Source: Candidatus Bathyarchaeota archaeon
GTDB lineage: Archaea; Thermoproteota; Bathyarchaeia; Bathyarchaeales; WAQA01
Direction of reading: 5' to 3'
Assembly: GCA_015520475.1 (NCBI GenBank)
Contig: WAQA01000250.1
Span: 1 to 9,556, forward strand
DNA: 9,556 nucleotides
Shown here: in pieces, positions 6,266 through 9,556 of the stretch
Position numbering within the stretch: the stretch's first letter is position 1
How the letters are laid out: each line of letters starts with the position of its first letter
Made by a program: the position numbers and the translations under genes
The notes under the pieces: generated by a model
Database searches by the model: none
What the model was told of the DNA's origin: nothing
The model's input: only the letters and a program-made list of their open reading frames with translations

Positions 6266-8299
6266 TCAATCTTCAGTCTTTCTATACTTATCTGCCTCCT
6301 GGAAGCCTCTCGGATAATATATTAAATTTCCAGTCTCATCGGTAGGCGTTAACCCTGACGCCTCACGTTTAAGGATGCTCTTGAACTCTTCAGATCTTAT
6401 TGTTTCGATAAATAGTTGGACAGCCTTCTTCCTTAAGCTTTTAAGCCGTACTATAAAGTCATACTGTTCATTTGATATTGGTATGAAGTCCAGTCCATAG
6501 ATGTCCGCTGCAGCCCTTATCCCAACACCTACATCAGCCCTTCCCATAGCCACAGCAGCCGCCACAGCAGTATGGGATCTAACCTCAACATTATAACCAT
6601 TAATCTTAGAGGTTAAATCTTCAAATTTTATATTGATCTCCTTTGAGAGTTCCCTTAGCTTGGCATCCAGTAACCTTCTTGTTCCAGATCCATGGTTTCT
6701 GTTGATGAACCTCAGGTCTCCCCTCAATAGATCCTTTATTTCCCAGATTCCCTTCGGGTTTTCCTTCTCAACGATTAAACCTTGCTCTCGAAGGTAACCT
6801 CTGAAGAGAAGCGCTGCATCCTCCAAATCATAATCTTCTATGAATGGTACATTGTATTCTCCGGTCTCCTCATCTAGGAGGTGGACGCCGGATATATCGG
6901 CTTCACCCCGCCTCACAGCTGCTAGACCACCAGATGATCCAACATTAACTATCTTGTATTGTATCCATGGGGCTTTACTTCTTAGGAGCTTCAATGCCAA
7001 GTCAACCCCGATGCAGTGGCTTCCGATAAACGTTAGATCCGCAGCTCTTATTTCGCTGCTGAAGAGGTTAACGGTGACCTCCTCACCCTCCTCAATGAAC
7101 CTCTGATCTCCAGGAACCTCTATGAAGCCGTCAGCCTTTGCAAGGGATGATATCGCTCCAGACCCGCCTGGAACCCTATAGAAGATTAACTTTCCATCTT
7201 CATCTTCGACGAGGCTTACAGGCATATACTCTCTCCGACCATCCTTGATGATGATTCTAGAGGATGATTTGGCCTTAACCTGTTTAACCTCCACCTCACC
7301 TCTTAATCCAGCCATTAAACGGATCACTGGAGCAACGAACATGTTGAATATCATAAGTGCTGAGACGGGGTATCCTGGGAGGCTGAAGATAGGTTTTCCA
7401 TCTGCAATAGCTATCAGGGTTGGTTTACCCGGCTTAACGGATATTCCATCAACGATTATCCTCGACTCATCCAGATCCATTAACGCTTCATATATGAAGT
7501 CTCTTGATCCAACTGATGCTCCTCCAGAGATTATTACTGCATCGGCTTTCTCAGCGGCTCTTCTAATCATCCTCTTTATATCGTCAACGTTATCCCTTAC
7601 TATTCCGAGGAGGAGAGGTTCGCCTCCACACTCAATCACAGAATCGGATAATGTTCTAGAGTTTATGTCGTATATCTTGCCGAATCGGATATCCTCACCT
7701 GGAGGGATAAGCTCGTCTCCAGTGGATATTACAGCGACCTTCGGCCTCCTGTAAACTTTAATCTCTCTTATTCCTATAGCTGCTAGAACACCTGTCTCTC
7801 TAGGTGTTAGTAGGGTTCCAGCTCTTAGGATAAGCTCTCCAGCAGATATGTCTGATCCTGAAGGCATAATATTTTCTCCTGGAGAGACTGGACGGAAGAC
7901 TCTTAGGGTATCCCCCTCAACATCCGTGTATTCAAGCATTACTACGGCGTCTGCCCCTTCAGGGATTGGAGCGCCAGTAGAAACCTCAACAGCCTCACCT
8001 ACATTGACTGTTACATCAGGCTCTTCCCCCGCATTCACGGACCCTACAATCTTAAGGTTTACAGGATGTTCCTCACTGGCTCCATAGGTGTCTTCAGCGT
8101 GAACTGCGTATCCATCCATTATGGATCTGTCAAACGGCGGAACATTGATTGGCGATGTTATATCTTCAGCCAAGACTCTGCCGTAGGAAGCCTCCAGCCT
8201 AATCCTCTCAACCCCTACAACGTCGGGTTTAAGGGATTTAAGTAGTCTCCTCCTCGCCTCCTCCGCCGGCAGAAGCCTCCTAAATATTCTCTTCTTCAT
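6266..8299 (-). CDS. moeA: MoeA molybdopterin molybdenumtransferase fused to a C-terminal PBP-like domain
   Basis: MoeA inserts molybdate (or tungstate) into adenylated molybdopterin, the final general step of Mo/W cofactor synthesis. Residues 1-412 form a full MoeA: NVPPFDRSIMDGYAV (52-66), STGAPIPEGADAVV (107-120), ISTGDEL (191-197), ISGGASVGSRD (257-267), KPGKP (289-293) and LPGYPVSAL (307-315, usually PGNPVS), ending in a beta-barrel subdomain. Residues about 418-665 are a PBP-like/LysR-substrate-type domain with GSHCIGVD (426-433), SSGGLAAVRRGEADISG (455-471), NRNHGSGTRR (533-542) and GRADVGVGI (586-594). No helix-turn-helix or signal peptide is visible, so the domain probably binds a cofactor precursor or oxyanion in the cytoplasm; its ligand is not established by sequence. 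The ATG is 6 nt after the stop of the upstream MoeA, so the two are co-transcribed. Residues 102-124 share 72 identical bases with that paralogue. Confidence 0.93.
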   Translation of the reverse strand: MKKRIFRRLLPAEEARRRLLKSLKPDVVGVERIRLEASYGRVLAEDITSPINVPPFDRSIMDGYAVHAEDTYGASEEHPVNLKIVGSVNAGEEPDVTVNVGEAVEVSTGAPIPEGADAVVMLEYTDVEGDTLRVFRPVSPGENIMPSGSDISAGELILRAGTLLTPRETGVLAAIGIREIKVYRRPKVAVISTGDELIPPGEDIRFGKIYDINSRTLSDSVIECGGEPLLLGIVRDNVDDIKRMIRRAAEKADAVIISGGASVGSRDFIYEALMDLDESRIIVDGISVKPGKPTLIAIADGKPIFSLPGYPVSALMIFNMFVAPVIRLMAGLRGEVEVKQVKAKSSSRIIIKDGRREYMPVSLVEDEDGKLIFYRVPGGSGAISSLAKADGFIEVPGDQRFIEEGEEVTVNLFSSEIRAADLTFIGSHCIGVDLALKLLRSKAPWIQYKIVNVGSSGGLAAVRRGEADISGVHLLDEETGEYNVPFIEDYDLEDAALLFRGYLREQGLIVEKENPKGIWEIKDLLRGDLRFINRNHGSGTRRLLDAKLRELSKEINIKFEDLTSKINGYNVEVRSHTAVAAAVAMGRADVGVGIRAAADIYGLDFIPISNEQYDFIVRLKSLRKKAVQLFIETIRSEEFKSILKREASGLTPTDETGNLIYYPRGFQEADKYRKTED
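6305..7048 (-). other. PBP-like domain of the MoeA fusion
   Basis: This marks residues about 418-665 of the fusion. The spacing of SSGGL, RRGEADISGVHLLD, NHGSGTRRLLD and GRADVGVGI is that of two-lobed substrate-binding domains that accompany MoeA or stand next to ModE-like DNA-binding domains in archaea and anaerobic bacteria. Glycine- and serine-rich loops at 453-458 and 536-540 are candidate oxyanion or phosphate contacts. Boundaries are estimated by eye. Confidence 0.75.
7926..7997. repeat. 72-bp perfect direct repeat, copy 1 (in the MoeA-PBP gene)
   Basis: Identical to 9198-9269, at an offset of 1272 bp. It covers the codons for the E-A-V-E-V-S-T-G-A-P-I-P-E-G-A-D motif and the following seven residues. 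Identity stops abruptly at both ends: 7925 C versus 9197 T, and 7998 C versus 9270 A. Confidence 0.97.
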
Positions 8300-8305
8300 G
8301 ACGTA

Positions 8306-9556
8306 TCATTCCAGGTTAAGGGGTCTAATAAGTTCAACGGTTACCTCTTCCCCTTCCTCCAGCCCCTCTCTATCCTCGGGTATAACTACGATTCCATCAG
8401 CCTTAACAAGCGATGATATTATACCTGAACCCCTAATAGTTATTGGATCAGCAAGGTATGCATCGTCTCCTCTTCTAATCGAGACTCTCAGGAAGGTTCT
8501 GAAGCCTATAGTCGACGGAACCTTCCTTCCCATCCTAGCCTTTATCCTCCACCCTCCAAGGAATTCTCCTTTCATCCTAAACATCCGTGATAGTAGAGGT
8601 TTAACGAAGGTTCTGAAGGATATTAAAGCAGCCGCTGGACTTCCAGGGGTCAAGATTAACGGTTTCCCATTAACGGCCATGAGGGCTGTAGGCATTCCAG
8701 GCCTCATAGCCACTCCATGAGCCGCGATAGTGACGTCCCCAAGACCCTTCAAGGCCTCTATGCTTAGGTCCTTAGATCCAACGGATGCCCCTCCACTTAT
8801 AACTATTATATCAGCGTTTTCTAGGCCTCTTCCAGCTCTGAACCTTATATCTTCTATATCATCTCTTGCGATGCCGAGATCTATCGGTTCACATCCCATA
8901 TTCCTTATCGAGGCCTTTATAGTATACCTATTTACATCCAGTACTTTTCCAGGAGATAGGTCTTCACCTACATCTACAAGTTCATCTCCAACCGATAGAA
9001 CGGCTATCCTAACCTTCCTAAACACTCTTATATGCTTCTTTCCTATAGCCGCTAAGACACCGACATCTTGAGGCTGTATGATCATTCCCTTACTTAGGAT
9101 TATCTCGCCTTCCCTCACATCCTCTCCAAGCCTATTCACGTTCTCGTATGGTGTGAGCTGACGATAAATCTCCACCCTATCTTCACTCAGTCTCCTTGTG
9201 TATTCAAGCATTACTACGGCGTCTGCCCCTTCAGGGATTGGAGCGCCAGTAGAAACCTCAACAGCCTCAAACCTTCCAATCTTAACTGGAGAGTATTCCC
9301 CTATCTCAGACTTACCGGTTACCTTCAGGATTATCGGGTTCTCCGCGGAGGCTCCGACGGTATCAACGGATCTTACAGCATATCCGTCCATGGCTGATCT
9401 GTTGAATGGTGGAACGTTAACTTCGGAGCGTATATCCTCAGCCAGGATTCTTCCAACACCTTCATCGAGAGGAACCTCCTCAAGACTTAACGTCTTAAAC
9501 CTCACTTCTCCAAGGAATCTCTGGATAGCCTCATCTACGTTGATGAGGCTTCTAAA
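8306..9556 (-). CDS. moeA: MoeA-family molybdopterin molybdenumtransferase, stand-alone paralogue (5' end outside window)
   Basis: A second MoeA, expected to act at metal insertion into molybdopterin or its adenylated form. A GTG at 9505 is not the start. The frame stays open to 9556, and the 17 extra codons read FRSLINVDEAIQRFLGE, a typical MoeA N-terminus, so only a few residues lie beyond the window. Counting visible residues, I see NVPPFNRSAMDGYAV (47-61), STGAPIPEGADAVV (103-116), SVGDEL (188-193) and ISGGASVGSKD (253-263). The later cleft motifs are altered: RPGMP (285-289) instead of KPGKP, and TPGSPAAAL (303-311) instead of LPGNPVSAL. The protein ends after the beta-barrel subdomain, with no PBP domain. 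It is the first of the two moe genes visible on this strand. Altered motifs may mean a different metal preference or step, but the sequence does not prove this. Confidence 0.92.
   Translation of the reverse strand, partial: FRSLINVDEAIQRFLGEVRFKTLSLEEVPLDEGVGRILAEDIRSEVNVPPFNRSAMDGYAVRSVDTVGASAENPIILKVTGKSEIGEYSPVKIGRFEAVEVSTGAPIPEGADAVVMLEYTRRLSEDRVEIYRQLTPYENVNRLGEDVREGEIILSKGMIIQPQDVGVLAAIGKKHIRVFRKVRIAVLSVGDELVDVGEDLSPGKVLDVNRYTIKASIRNMGCEPIDLGIARDDIEDIRFRAGRGLENADIIVISGGASVGSKDLSIEALKGLGDVTIAAHGVAMRPGMPTALMAVNGKPLILTPGSPAAALISFRTFVKPLLSRMFRMKGEFLGGWRIKARMGRKVPSTIGFRTFLRVSIRRGDDAYLADPITIRGSGIISSLVKADGIVVIPEDREGLEEGEEVTVELIRPLNLE
9198..9269. repeat. 72-bp perfect direct repeat, copy 2 (in the stand-alone moeA)
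   Basis: Exact copy of 7926-7997, in the same orientation and reading frame, at the homologous position of the paralogous gene. Flanking DNA on both sides has diverged although the proteins remain alignable. Confidence 0.97.

Noticed and set aside
6255..6285. Short repeated GAAGATT units at the end of the MoeA-PBP gene as a regulatory repeat
   Set aside because: There are only two short, adjacent copies, partly within coding sequence. This is expected by chance in AT-rich DNA.
7245..7754. Open frame of 169 codons antisense to the MoeA-PBP gene, and a similar one at 8298-8720 opposite the other moeA
   Set aside because: Both are Ser/Thr/Pro/Ile-rich mirror translations of well-supported MoeA codons, with no motif of their own.
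9503..9505. GTG as the start of the stand-alone moeA
   Set aside because: The 17 upstream codons to the window edge match the usual MoeA N-terminus, so the true start is beyond 9556.

Overview
The window looks like a piece of an archaeal chromosome, probably from a thermophilic member of the Thermoproteota/TACK group. The evidence is indirect. Arginine is coded mostly by AGA/AGG and isoleucine often by ATA. The aspartate-semialdehyde dehydrogenase is of the archaeal/fungal branch. Two adjacent MoeA paralogues, one fused to a periplasmic-binding-protein-like domain, are an arrangement often seen in archaea. One gene has an AGGTGA Shine-Dalgarno and another must start with TTG. I cannot name the genus, and a thermophilic bacterium with similar codon use is not strictly excluded. 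The sequence is almost entirely coding. Both edges cut through a gene.

Plus strand, 3-4207: four tightly packed genes of the diaminopimelate (DAP) route to lysine. They are dapB (5' end missing), an aspartate kinase, asd and lysA. Gaps are 4 nt, an 11-nt overlap and 9 nt, so this is very likely one operon whose promoter and first gene(s) lie left of the window. The kinase and Asd make aspartate semialdehyde, which also feeds threonine and methionine. DapB reduces the DapA product, and LysA performs the last step, DAP to lysine. DapA and the enzymes between tetrahydrodipicolinate and meso-DAP are not in the window.

Minus strand, 9556-4213: read right to left, a MoeA (5' end missing), a MoeA with a C-terminal PBP-like domain (6-nt gap), and, after a 70-nt intergenic stretch, a 660-residue acetyl-xylan-esterase-like hydrolase. 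The two MoeA proteins should act at the metal-insertion end of molybdenum/tungsten cofactor synthesis. The hydrolase has its own ribosome binding site and a possible promoter, and no evident functional link to the moe genes. It converges on lysA with only 5 nt between the two stop codons.

The most notable observation is a 72-bp perfect direct repeat shared by the two moeA genes. It is identical even at synonymous positions, while equally conserved protein motifs elsewhere in the same genes have diverged in DNA, which suggests a short gene-conversion tract. Other points are a degenerate second hydrolase domain in the esterase, an aspartate kinase with several altered signature motifs, and a MoeA whose C-terminal cleft motifs depart from consensus. 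I saw no RNA genes, CRISPR arrays, mobile elements or clearly novel system.
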